Source: Bacillota bacterium
Lineage (GTDB): Bacteria; Bacillota; Clostridia; Christensenellales; Aristaeellaceae
NCBI GenBank assembly: GCA_023444095.1
Contig: JAEZRP010000011.1
Coordinates: 7,113-71,112 of the forward strand
Length of the DNA: 64,000 nucleotides
Reading direction: 5' to 3'
The notes under the pieces are model-generated. The model searched no databases. It was not told the DNA's origin and saw only the letters and a list, made by a program, of their open reading frames with translations. Positions 50,341 through 58,657 of the stretch are shown piece by piece. Numbering within the stretch: position 1 is the stretch's first letter; each line of letters opens with the position of its first letter. The translations under genes were made by a program, and so were the position numbers.

Positions 50341-50934
50341 TCATTCAAACAGGATTCCGGCGACCTCTGCTTCAAGCTCGGGTCTGCGCTCGGAGACGAT
50401 GGAGGGATACGTCAGGTTGACCTCCATGCCGCCGCGCCGAAGCAATATTCCGCCGCCGACGTCCCGCACCTCTCCCGTGAGCGAAAGGTTCCCGGTCTTT
50501 CCGGCGCCTTTCAATAAATCGTTCATGCGCGAGACGAACGATTCGTCAAATACATTCTCGTCGCCCTTTGAGACGATCACGCCCTCGTCGCCCTCCGAGA
50601 GCGAGAGAAGCGTCCTTTCCATAAACGCGCGCGCCTTTTCCGCGGGCATGGAGCGCATGTTGGAAAGCGCTTCGTCAAACGCCGCGTCGATCACGGCGCG
50701 CTTCATCGAAAGAAGCTCTTTGCGCTGATCGAGCTCCGCCATGCGCAGCATGCGGTCGCGCAAATCCGCGCAATCCTTTCGCGCCTGCTCCATAGCATCG
50801 TTCGAACTCTCCTCGGCCCTTCGGTCGTTGTCCTCGCGCAGCTTCTGCGCGCGCTCGTCGGCTTCCTTCAGCGTTTGGGAGGCGCTTTGCCGGGCGTCCT
50901 CCAGTATTTTACTCGTGATCGCGTCAGCGTTCAA
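50341..50934 (-). CDS. V-type ATP synthase subunit E
   Basis: The 197-residue protein has a long N-terminal coiled coil (about 1-90, rich in Glu, Arg and Ala) and a C-terminal globular head: KGDENVFDESFVSRMNDLL, GNLSLTGEVRDVGGGILLRRGGMEVNLTYPSIV. It forms the peripheral stalk with subunit H/G. Confidence 0.9.
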   Translation of the reverse strand: MNADAITSKILEDARQSASQTLKEADERAQKLREDNDRRAEESSNDAMEQARKDCADLRDRMLRMAELDQRKELLSMKRAVIDAAFDEALSNMRSMPAEKARAFMERTLLSLSEGDEGVIVSKGDENVFDESFVSRMNDLLKGAGKTGNLSLTGEVRDVGGGILLRRGGMEVNLTYPSIVSERRPELEAEVAGILFE

Positions 50935-50968
50935 GCGAACCCCTCCAATCCATACAGGTTTTTGCCCA

Positions 50969-51448
50969 TCAGATGCCGTTGACCATCAGGAAGGAGGCAA
51001 GAAGCGCAAGAACCGCGTAGGTTTCGACCATGACGGTCATGACGATGCCCTGACCGGCGGAATCGCTGCGCCTGCCGAGCAGGTAAATGGCGGACGCGGC
51101 AACGCGGCCCTGCGCGATGGCCGAAAGAAAGCCAACGAAGGCGATGGGGAGGCAGGAGAAGAAAACGAGCGCGCCCTGGGCGATCGTCAGCGCCTCGCCG
51201 CCCATGAGCGGGGTCTTGAGAAGCACGATGAAGCCGATGAGGAAGCCATAGATGCCCTGCGTACCGGGAAGAAGCTCAAGAACGAGTGACTGTCCGAAGA
51301 CATCCGGATTCTCGCTCGCCACGCCCGCCGCGGCCTCTCCCGCAATGCCCACGCCCTTTGCCGAGCCGATGCCCGCGAGAAGTACGGCCAGCGCCGCGCC
51401 GGCCAGTGCGAGAATTGTTCCAAGGTTTTCCATGAACGCCTCAAACAT
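50969..51448 (-). CDS. V-type ATP synthase subunit K (rotor ring, probably Na+ binding)
   Basis: The 159-residue proteolipid has four helices in two hairpins. It keeps the sodium ligands of the Enterococcus hirae ring: LLPGTQGIYGF (Leu, Thr, Gln), AIAQGRVAA (Gln) and VMVETYAVL (essential Glu). A proton ring would not need the Thr-Gln pair, so Na+ transport is likely. Confidence 0.92.
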   Translation of the reverse strand: MFEAFMENLGTILALAGAALAVLLAGIGSAKGVGIAGEAAAGVASENPDVFGQSLVLELLPGTQGIYGFLIGFIVLLKTPLMGGEALTIAQGALVFFSCLPIAFVGFLSAIAQGRVAASAIYLLGRRSDSAGQGIVMTVMVETYAVLALLASFLMVNGI

Positions 51449-51501
51449 GATCCATTCCTCCTGAATTGTAGTGGTATCGTTGCCGCGCGGGTATCCCGCC
51501 G

Positions 51502-53421
51502 CTAAGCGGCCTTGTCCCCGTCCGCGAAATCCATGTACTTTCCGGTCGCCTCGAGAGGCTTGAAGAGCGTTCCGCCGTCCTCGTAGAATTTCCCGAAAAA
51601 CTCAATGTACTGAAGCCTGCAGGCGTGCACGTAGGCGCCCAGCGTGTTGATGCCGATGTTGAACACGTGGCCGACCACGAGGATCACGATGGCAAAAACC
51701 GTGCCGAACGCGCCGCCCCAAATCATCATCGCAACCTTATTGAACACCAGCGCGATGACGCCCGTGGCGAGGCCCATGCCGAAGAGGCGCGCGTACGAAA
51801 GAATGTCCGAAACGTAGCCCGTGATGTTGTAGAGCGCGCCGAGACCGCCCGTCAGCTTCCCGAAAAAGCCCTTCTTCGCGCGCCCCGCCGTCAGCACAAT
51901 GCCGAACGCAGATGCGGCGATCACGCCGATGCCGAGGGTCTGATTGACAAAAATCAGGCCGATTCCCGCAAACAGGAAGAGCCAGAATCCCTGGTCGAAG
52001 AGCGCGGCGAGATACTGCTTGCGCTTGAACTTCATATAGACCGCGACGAGCATGCCCGTGACGATCTGGAAGACGCCCAGGCCCAGGCAGAGCGCCATCA
52101 TTTTGAGCGGCTCCGACATGGGAGTAAAGCCGATCCAGGGCTTCACATCCTCGATGCCGAACCATCCGCCCAGCATGCCGCCCCAGAAGATCGTCGCGAC
52201 GGAGCCGACCGCGAGCACGGCTGTGATCGCCCCGATGCCGCCCTTCGCGCGCAAGCGGTAGGCGACGAGGCCTGTGAGGATGCCGAGAAGGATGCCGTAT
52301 GCGGCATCTGAAACCATGAGCCCGAAAAAGCACGCGTAGAAGGGCATCATCACGAAGGTCGGGTCGATGCCCCGGGGATCGGGCGTCGAGTAGAGGTTGA
52401 CGATGGACTCGAAGGATTTGACGATGCCCCTGTTGCGCAAAAGCGTCGGCGGTTTTTCGTCGTCGGTGGGCTTCACAAACTCTACGGCGTAACTGGATGT
52501 GACCCGCTCGACCGCCTTTTGGATCCTATCTTCACTGCCCTCCGGCACCCATGCGGTCAGAAGGAACGAAGACTCGGTCTCTGCGAACTTCGCGGCGGCT
52601 TCCGACTGCTTCGCCTCGATGTAGCATACATCCCGCAGCGTCTTAAGTTCGCCCATGTGCGCTGCGAGCGACTCGGTCTCGCGCGCGAGCTGGGTACGCA
52701 CCTCGTTGATTCGCGCGACGCGGCCCTGCAGCTGATCGATCACGAGCGCGGGCGTTCCCGAAACACCCTCAAACTGGACCTCCGTTGCGCCGGAGGTCTT
52801 CAATGCTTCGCCGTACGCGTCGCGATCCATGGCGTGACAGGCAAACAGTGCTCGTACGCCGTCGCGATCGCTCGAAATCTCCCGGAATTCGGGCGTCACC
52901 TGAAACGCGGCAAACCCGTCCTGAAACGTCCCGCAGGTTTTTGCAGGGACGCTCAGAAGCCGGATTATGGCGTGCCGGGTATCCCGAATTTCCTCGAGGG
53001 GGATGTCGAGGCCCTCCCACAGCGCCAGCTGGGCGATCTGTGCGTTCTCCTTGGCCTCGCGGGAGCGAAGGTCGCCCATCGTGCGGTCGATCTCCTCGAG
53101 CCGTTTCACAACCTCGATGACCTCGCTTTTCGCGGCGAGCGCCTGTGCGGCGGCGTCGGAGGTGCACACGGGCTTGAGCGCGATGAAGCTGCCCTTCGCC
53201 TTGTCGTAGGGTCTGAGCTTTGCAATCGCCGAATCGAGCCGCGCGACCTGCTTGGAAAGGTCGTCGAAGCGCGAAGCGTCGCCGCGCGCGTATTCCCCAA
53301 GCTCCTCGGAGTCACCCTCGATGATCTGAACCGAGGCGAGCTTCTGGAGTTGGTGAAGGATCCGCGCGCGGTCGCGCTTCATGGCGACCAGGCGCATCTT
53401 TTTCATCTCAACGATTGCCAT
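51502..53421 (-). CDS. V-type ATP synthase subunit I (a subunit)
   Basis: The 639-residue protein has a cytoplasmic N-terminal half with coiled coils (about 60-260) and a C-terminal membrane half of about 7-8 helices from residue 340: MMPFYACFFGLMVSDAAYGILLGIL, AVLAVGSVATIFWGGMLGGWFGI, VSDILSYARLFGMGLATGVIALVFN (essential Arg). It forms the ion half-channels. It overlaps the preceding gene by one base. Confidence 0.95.
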   Translation of the reverse strand: MAIVEMKKMRLVAMKRDRARILHQLQKLASVQIIEGDSEELGEYARGDASRFDDLSKQVARLDSAIAKLRPYDKAKGSFIALKPVCTSDAAAQALAAKSEVIEVVKRLEEIDRTMGDLRSREAKENAQIAQLALWEGLDIPLEEIRDTRHAIIRLLSVPAKTCGTFQDGFAAFQVTPEFREISSDRDGVRALFACHAMDRDAYGEALKTSGATEVQFEGVSGTPALVIDQLQGRVARINEVRTQLARETESLAAHMGELKTLRDVCYIEAKQSEAAAKFAETESSFLLTAWVPEGSEDRIQKAVERVTSSYAVEFVKPTDDEKPPTLLRNRGIVKSFESIVNLYSTPDPRGIDPTFVMMPFYACFFGLMVSDAAYGILLGILTGLVAYRLRAKGGIGAITAVLAVGSVATIFWGGMLGGWFGIEDVKPWIGFTPMSEPLKMMALCLGLGVFQIVTGMLVAVYMKFKRKQYLAALFDQGFWLFLFAGIGLIFVNQTLGIGVIAASAFGIVLTAGRAKKGFFGKLTGGLGALYNITGYVSDILSYARLFGMGLATGVIALVFNKVAMMIWGGAFGTVFAIVILVVGHVFNIGINTLGAYVHACRLQYIEFFGKFYEDGGTLFKPLEATGKYMDFADGDKAA

Positions 53422-53732
53422 CAGCCAACAATCCTTTCAAAGATCGCGTCGCCAGCCTTCTTGACGCGCTCCTTGGCCGCGCGCCTCAGCTCCTCGCGCT
53501 CGGCCGCGCGCCGAACCTCGAGGGTGCGGATCTCGTCCTCCGTCGCGGCGCGGGCATCCGAAAGCACGCCCTGCACCTTGTCGCGCAGTTCCTTCTGGGC
53601 ATCCCTCGTCTGCGCGGCGATGGCGGACTCGACACCCTTCACGATGTCGCGCGCGTCGTGCGCGGCATCCTGACGGATCGCCTCCGCCTGCGTCTCCGCT
53701 TCCTGAATGCGCCTGAGTATATCAGATGACAT
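53421..53732 (-). CDS. V-type ATP synthase subunit H/G (peripheral stalk)
   Basis: The 103-residue protein is almost wholly a charged coiled coil (IQEAETQAEAIRQDAAHDARDIVKGVE and EDEIRTLEVRRAAEREELRRAAKERV), like AhaH/NtpF that pairs with subunit E. It is the first V-ATPase gene, 15 bases after upp. Confidence 0.82.
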   Translation of the reverse strand: MSSDILRRIQEAETQAEAIRQDAAHDARDIVKGVESAIAAQTRDAQKELRDKVQGVLSDARAATEDEIRTLEVRRAAEREELRRAAKERVKKAGDAIFERIVG

Positions 53733-53747
53733 CTAAATCCCTCCGGT

Positions 53748-54377
53748 CTACTTCGTGCCGAACAGCCTGTCGCCCGCGTCGCCGAGGCCGGGAACGATGT
53801 ACTTGTTCTCGTTCAGGTGATCGTCGATGGCGGCGATGAAGAGCTCGACATCCGGGTGGGCCTCCGTGAGCGCCTTCACGCCCTCGGGGCAGCCGACCAG
53901 GCAGACGAGCTTGATGGACGTGCAGCCGCGCTGCTTGAGGGAGTTGATCGCCGCGATGGACGATCCTCCGGTGGCGAGCATGGGATCCAGAACGATCAGC
54001 TCTCGCTCCTCGACGTCCGGGGGAAGCTTGCAGTAGTATTCGATGGGCAGGTGGGTTTCCGGATCGCGGTAGAGGCCGATGTGACCGACCTTCGCGGCGG
54101 GCACCAGCGCCGTCACGCCGTCGACCATGCCAAGGCCGGCGCGGAGGATGGGCACGACGCCCAGCTTCTTGCCGGCGATGATCTTGCTCTTGCACTTTGC
54201 AATGGGGGTTTCAATTTCGATTTCCTTGAGCGGAAGGGAACGGGTCACTTCATAGGCCATCAGCATCGCGACTTCCTCGAGAAGCTGGCGGAAATCCTTG
54301 GTGCCGCAGTTCTTGTTGCGCATCAGCGTGAGCTTATGCTGGACCAGAGGATGGTCGATAACATGGACTTGACTCAT
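53748..54377 (-). CDS. upp: Uracil phosphoribosyltransferase
   Basis: The 209-residue enzyme makes UMP from uracil and PRPP. VLDPMLATGGSSIAAI is the PRPP site, GVVPILRAGLGMVDGV the conserved loop, and YIVPGLGDAGDRLFGTK the uracil-binding C-terminus. ATG 54377 follows GGAGGG. It heads the V-ATPase operon behind the promoter at 54430-54458. Confidence 0.96.
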   Translation of the reverse strand: MSQVHVIDHPLVQHKLTLMRNKNCGTKDFRQLLEEVAMLMAYEVTRSLPLKEIEIETPIAKCKSKIIAGKKLGVVPILRAGLGMVDGVTALVPAAKVGHIGLYRDPETHLPIEYYCKLPPDVEERELIVLDPMLATGGSSIAAINSLKQRGCTSIKLVCLVGCPEGVKALTEAHPDVELFIAAIDDHLNENKYIVPGLGDAGDRLFGTK

Positions 54378-54429
54378 GGGAATATCCCTCCAAACGTGAT
54401 CTCTCATCAGTTCATGGCCATTCTTACTT

Positions 54430-54458
54430 ATTATACACGAAACATAGTCTTTTCGCAA
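54430..54458 (-). promoter_or_regulatory. SigA-type promoter of the upp-V-ATPase-rsmA operon
   Basis: On the minus strand TTGCGA (54453-54458) and TATAAT (54430-54435) are 17 bases apart, 52 bases before the upp start. Confidence 0.8.
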
Positions 54459-54486
54459 TATGAATGGCATGATCCGGGTCATTTTT

Positions 54487-55476
54487 TTACAGCGTTTGGG
54501 CAGCAAGCGCCGCGAGCAGCTTGACGCCGCCCTCGATGTCCGAGATGGATACCGCCTCGCACGCGGAATGGACGTAGCGGCAGGCAATGGACAGAACGCC
54601 CGCGTGCACGCCGCCGCGCGTCAGCTGGATCGCGCCCGCGTCGGTTCCGCCCGCGGTCAGGACTTCGCGCTGATACTTCACGCCCGCGCGCTCCGCCGCC
54701 GCTTCCATGAGGGAAACGACCTTCGGAGAGCAGATGAGGGACATGTCCATGATCTTGACGCAGGGCCCTTCCCCTACCTTCATGGCCACGCGCGCGCCGT
54801 TGGGGGTATCGCCGGAAATCGTCACGTCGAGCGCGATGCCGATGTCCGGATTCACGTCGTACGCCGCCGCGCGCGCGCCGCGCAGCCCGACCTCTTCCTG
54901 TGTGGTAAAGACCGCGACGATCTCGTTGTTCCTCTCCTTGAGGGACATGAGCATGCCGACGAGCACCGCGCATCCCACGCGGTTGTCCATCGCGGGGCCT
55001 GCGATCATGTCGGCGCCCAGATCGAACACGTCGGACGCGTAGACCGCGACGTCGCCCCTGGAGACCATCCTTTCGGCCTCCTCGCGCGATGTCGCGCCGA
55101 TGTCGATGAACATGTGGTTCGGGTCGGTCATGTGATCCTTGAGATCCCGCGTCTCGACGGACAGAATGCCCGAGACGCCGTTTCCGAATACTACATGGCG
55201 GTTCATCGAGTTGAGCCAGTTGATGCCGCCGACGTTGAACACGCGCAGATAGCCCTTCTCCTCGATCTCTGTTACGACAAAGCCGATGTGGTCCATGTGC
55301 GCCGCGAACATGAGCTTTTTCCCCTCGCCCCTGCGGGTGCAGATGAGGTTACCAAGCGCGTCGATCCTCGTCTCGTCCACATAGGGCGCGACCATCTCGC
55401 GGATGACGGAGGCGACGTTCTCCTCGCGGCCCGTCGCGCCGTAGGCGGACAGGAGCTTTTTCAGGACTTCCTTCAT
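54487..55476 (-). CDS. M42-family metallopeptidase (third in tandem)
   Basis: The 329-residue co-catalytic zinc aminopeptidase has FAAHMDHIGF (His, Asp), AMDNRVGCAVL (bridging Asp), FTTQEEVGLRGARA (Glu pair), ALDVTISGDTP (Asp) and RYVHSACE (His). M42 enzymes form tetrahedral 12-mers and trim short peptides in the cytoplasm; some are cellulase-linked or glutamyl aminopeptidases. It overlaps the preceding paralogue by 4 bases. Confidence 0.93.
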   Translation of the reverse strand: MKEVLKKLLSAYGATGREENVASVIREMVAPYVDETRIDALGNLICTRRGEGKKLMFAAHMDHIGFVVTEIEEKGYLRVFNVGGINWLNSMNRHVVFGNGVSGILSVETRDLKDHMTDPNHMFIDIGATSREEAERMVSRGDVAVYASDVFDLGADMIAGPAMDNRVGCAVLVGMLMSLKERNNEIVAVFTTQEEVGLRGARAAAYDVNPDIGIALDVTISGDTPNGARVAMKVGEGPCVKIMDMSLICSPKVVSLMEAAAERAGVKYQREVLTAGGTDAGAIQLTRGGVHAGVLSIACRYVHSACEAVSISDIEGGVKLLAALAAQTL

Positions 55477-56504
55477 ATCATATCCTCCTTGCCGCCCGTG
55501 CGGCTTTTCAGAAATGCGTCGACGAGCGCGTACTGCGCATGAACGTCCAAGAGGCTTGCAACGCTCGAGGGAGAGTGGATATAGCGGCAGGGAACGCTCA
55601 AAACGCCCGTCGGGACGGGGCCCTTGATGGTCTGGAGCGCGCCCGCGTCGTTGCCGCCAGCGACGTACTTCTTAAGCTGCCACGGGATATCGTTGTCGGT
55701 CGCGACCTTTTTGAGCGCCTCGAAGAGCTTCACGTTGCCAATCGACGCGCGGTCCATGAACGAGATCGCGACGCCCTTCCCCGGCACGCAGACTTTGAGG
55801 TGTTCCTCCGCCGTGCCAAGGTCGTTCGCGGTCGTCCCCTCGAGCGCGATGGCCATGTCGCAGTCGACATTGTAGCGCGCCGCGCGCGCGCCGCGCAGCC
55901 CGCACTCCTCCTGCACCACGAAGGCGCAGACGAGGTTGACCGGGTATTCGCCCTCGAGCGAGCGCAGCATGGTGGAGCAGCCGATGCGGTCGTCGAGCGC
56001 CTTGGATTTCACGAATCCTTCTCCAAATTCCACCCAGTCGCTTTCGAAGGATACATAGTCGCCTGGCCTCACGAGCCTTTCGGCGGCGGCCTTGTCCTTC
56101 GCGCCGATCTCAATAAACAGATCCTTGTGCTGGAGTACGCGTTCGCGCTCCTCCGGGGTCTGCAGGTGGATGGCCTTCGCGCCGATTACGCCCGGCACGG
56201 CGTTCTCGCCGATGAACACGCGTTTGGAGATGATGACGCGCGGATCGATGCCGCCGATCGTCTCGTAGCTGATGAGGCCGTTCTCGTTCACACCCACGAC
56301 GATCATGCCGACTTCGTCCATGTGGGCGTCCAGAAGCACGGTCGCCGCGCTCTTGTCCTTCGCGTATTTGGTGGCGATCACGTTTCCCATGCGGTCCACT
56401 TTGACATCGTCTGCGAGCGCTTTCGCGCGCTCCATGATAAAGTCCCTGACCGGGCCCTCGCTGCCCGCCACGCCCCGGAGGGCGCACAATTCCTTTAATA
56501 CCAT
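55473..56504 (-). CDS. M42-family metallopeptidase (second in tandem)
   Basis: The 343-residue paralogue has LLDAHMDEVGM, ALDDRIGCSTM, FVVQEECGLRGARA, ALEGTTANDLG (Glu in place of Asp in this zinc motif, as in several relatives) and RYIHSPSS. ATG 56504 follows GGGAGGGC; open frame further upstream is the shadow of the next gene. It overlaps both neighbours by 4-10 bases. Confidence 0.93.
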   Translation of the reverse strand: MVLKELCALRGVAGSEGPVRDFIMERAKALADDVKVDRMGNVIATKYAKDKSAATVLLDAHMDEVGMIVVGVNENGLISYETIGGIDPRVIISKRVFIGENAVPGVIGAKAIHLQTPEERERVLQHKDLFIEIGAKDKAAAERLVRPGDYVSFESDWVEFGEGFVKSKALDDRIGCSTMLRSLEGEYPVNLVCAFVVQEECGLRGARAARYNVDCDMAIALEGTTANDLGTAEEHLKVCVPGKGVAISFMDRASIGNVKLFEALKKVATDNDIPWQLKKYVAGGNDAGALQTIKGPVPTGVLSVPCRYIHSPSSVASLLDVHAQYALVDAFLKSRTGGKEDMI

Positions 56505-57535
56505 TTCATGCCCTCCCAATCGCGCGATACCTCGTCGATGATCAGCGAGACGAGCCGGCCGACGTCCCGTATGACGTCCACCTTGACTGTCTCGACGGTC
56601 GTGTGCATATAGCGCAGAGGCACGCTCAGAAGGATCACCGGGATGCCGCCGCGCTCGACCTGAATCGCGCCAGCGTCCGTTCCGGTGACGCCGGACGCGA
56701 CCTCGCGCGCGTACGGGATGTGCCATTTGTCCGCGATCTCCTCGGCCTTTTTCACGAGCGCCGGGTGGAGGTTCGGACCCCAGACGATGGTCATCTTATC
56801 GAGCGGGAATGCCTCCCACTTGCCGGTTCCGGGACCTTCGCCGTGGGTGACGTCGATCGCAATGGCGAAGTCCGGGTCGATCGAATGCGCCGCGACCTTC
56901 GCCCCCTTCATGCCGACCTCCTCCTGCGAAGATGCGACAAAATACGCCTCCGCGGGCGACCGGAGCTGCTTCGTGAAATCCATCGCGACCAGAAGCGAGG
57001 CGACACACGCGCGATCATCCATGGTCTTTCCGGCCATGCAGCCTCCAGAAAGTTTGACGGGCCGCGCGCGCATGACGACGGGATCGCCCACGCGCACGAG
57101 CGCGCGCGCCTTCTCCGCCGGGTAGCCGATGTCCACGTACAGGTCGTCGAATTTGACGGTCTTCTTGCGGTCCGCCTCGGTCAAAAGGTGCGGCGGCTTC
57201 GCGCCGACCACGCCGAAGAGCGGGCCGTCCTTGGCGCGCACGATGACCTCCATCGCCGGGAGGATGCGCGGGTCGACGCCGCCGTTTCTGTAGATCCGAA
57301 GGCTCCCGTCGTCCTCGATCTGGGTAACGATGAGCCCAATCTCGTCGTGGTGAGCCGATACCATGACCTTCGGGCCGCCCTTCCCGACGCGGGCGATCAC
57401 GTTTTCGAGCGCGTCGCGCGTCACTTCGTCAGCGAAAGCCTCGAACTGGGACGCGACGTAGTCGCCTACCTCGCGCTCGTAGCCGGGAACGCCTAATTTC
57501 TCCGATGCCGCGGCGATAAATCCCTCGATATCCAT
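56495..57535 (-). CDS. M42-family metallopeptidase (first in tandem)
   Basis: The 346-residue paralogue has VSAHHDEIGL, TMDDRACVASL, VASSQEEVGMKGAKV, AIDVTHGEGPG and RYMHTTVE. The AHHDE form and GEGPG loop set it apart from the other two. ATG 57535 follows GGAAGG; an open frame upstream lacks a ribosome site and crosses the promoter. The three genes form one operon, perhaps giving mixed or parallel peptidase complexes with different side-chain tastes (inference). Confidence 0.93.
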   Translation of the reverse strand: MDIEGFIAAASEKLGVPGYEREVGDYVASQFEAFADEVTRDALENVIARVGKGGPKVMVSAHHDEIGLIVTQIEDDGSLRIYRNGGVDPRILPAMEVIVRAKDGPLFGVVGAKPPHLLTEADRKKTVKFDDLYVDIGYPAEKARALVRVGDPVVMRARPVKLSGGCMAGKTMDDRACVASLLVAMDFTKQLRSPAEAYFVASSQEEVGMKGAKVAAHSIDPDFAIAIDVTHGEGPGTGKWEAFPLDKMTIVWGPNLHPALVKKAEEIADKWHIPYAREVASGVTGTDAGAIQVERGGIPVILLSVPLRYMHTTVETVKVDVIRDVGRLVSLIIDEVSRDWEGMKWY

Positions 57536-57565
57536 GCGGTTCACTTCCTTCCATTCCAACAACTC

Positions 57566-57594
57566 ATTATACAGAAAAATGCCCCGATGCTCAA
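57566..57594 (-). promoter_or_regulatory. SigA-type promoter of the M42 peptidase operon
   Basis: On the minus strand TTGAGC (57589-57594) and TATAAT (57566-57571) are 17 bases apart, 30 bases before the first M42 start. Confidence 0.75.
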
Positions 57595-57639
57595 GACATT
57601 GGGACATAAATATTGCAAATATTGACGAAAAAACGCCAT

Positions 57640-58464
57640 TCACAGATACCGCTCGAAGTGGGCGGTAGGCCGGACAATGGCGGAACCGGTCGCCTCGTCG
57701 AAGCCGCCGAGCTCCACGAGCGCGCGGACGTTGAGCTTTTCCGCGGGACTTTTGCTGGTCGCGATCATGACGCCGACCCCGACCACCTCCACCTGGAACT
57801 CCTGCATGAGCTCCGTCATGCCGCGCAGCGTTCCGCCGCCCTTCATGAAGTCGTCCGCAATGAGCGCCCTCTGCCCGGGCTTCACCGCGCGGCGCGCGAG
57901 CGCCATGGTCTCGAGGTCGACGCCGTTTCCGGCGATGTAGTTGATCTTGACGGCCGAGCCCTCGTACGCGCGGCTGTCGCGCCGGGCGATGACGAGCGGG
58001 ATGTCGAGAACGCGCGCGGTCATCATGGCGATGGGGATACCCTTTGTCTCCATGGTGATGACGAAATCGGGCTGCGCGTCGTAGAACTCGGCCGCGAGGA
58101 TCTCGCCGATCGCCTGCGTCGATTCCGACTCGCTCGTCACATCCGAGGTATAGAGAAACCCGCCCGGCAGCATGCGCCCGGGTTCCGACAGGCGGCGGCA
58201 GAGCGTCTCGATGGTTTCGCGCACGCGCCTGTCCGTGGGGATGGCGCGAAAACGCACCCCGCCAGACGCGCCGGCGATCGTCTCAACCCTGCCTTCCGCA
58301 AAGCGGGAGATGGAGTTCGCGATGATGTCGATGTCCTCGCTGATCGTGGACTTTGCCGCGCCGAACAGCTCGCAGAACTCGCTGAAGCTGTGAATCCGGT
58401 TCGGCGTCCGGGTGAGTATCCGCGTGATGGCGCCGAGGCGCTCGGCCCGCTTGACGTGATCCAT
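57640..58464 (-). CDS. purR: Purine operon repressor PurR
   Basis: The 274-residue protein has a winged helix (RLGAITRILTRTPNRIHSFSEFCELFGAAKSTISEDI) and a phosphoribosyltransferase-like domain with the PRPP loop LIADDFMKGGGTLRGM. In Bacillus PurR binds paired PurBoxes and lets go when PRPP is high. ATG 58464 follows GGAGG; a longer start at 58506 runs through the promoter region. PurBox-like repeats upstream suggest self-control. PurR and murC side by side is common in Firmicutes. Confidence 0.93.
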   Translation of the reverse strand: MDHVKRAERLGAITRILTRTPNRIHSFSEFCELFGAAKSTISEDIDIIANSISRFAEGRVETIAGASGGVRFRAIPTDRRVRETIETLCRRLSEPGRMLPGGFLYTSDVTSESESTQAIGEILAAEFYDAQPDFVITMETKGIPIAMMTARVLDIPLVIARRDSRAYEGSAVKINYIAGNGVDLETMALARRAVKPGQRALIADDFMKGGGTLRGMTELMQEFQVEVVGVGVMIATSKSPAEKLNVRALVELGGFDEATGSAIVRPTAHFERYL

Positions 58465-58482
58465 GGCTGCCTCCGAAATCCG

Positions 58483-58528
58483 AATGTTCGTATGTTTAAA
58501 TGTCATTATAATTCGTGAATGTTTGTTT
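58483..58528. promoter_or_regulatory. Probable PurBox pair over the purR promoter
   Basis: AATGTTCGTAT (58483-58493) and AATGTTTGTTT (58518-58528) are repeats in the same direction with starts 35 bases apart; reversed they read close to the PurBox core A-W-A-C-G-A-A-C-A-T-T. A minus-strand TATAAT (58505-58510) lies between them. The spacing and placement fit PurR self-repression. Confidence 0.5.
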
Positions 58529-58604
58529 TTCGTTCTTCTTCTGTATATTTTCGGCGCTCAAACACATATTTAACCATCTCTGGAATGGCCTTCCCCGAAA
58601 ACGC

Positions 58605-58633
58605 TTGCATTGACCGGCCGATTGGCTTATAAT
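58605..58633 (+). promoter_or_regulatory. SigA-type promoter of murC and following genes
   Basis: TTGCAT (58605-58610) and TATAAT (58628-58633) are 17 bases apart, 24 bases before ATG 58658. Confidence 0.75.
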
Positions 58634-58657
58634 CATTCGATAAAGGAGGTATATCGA

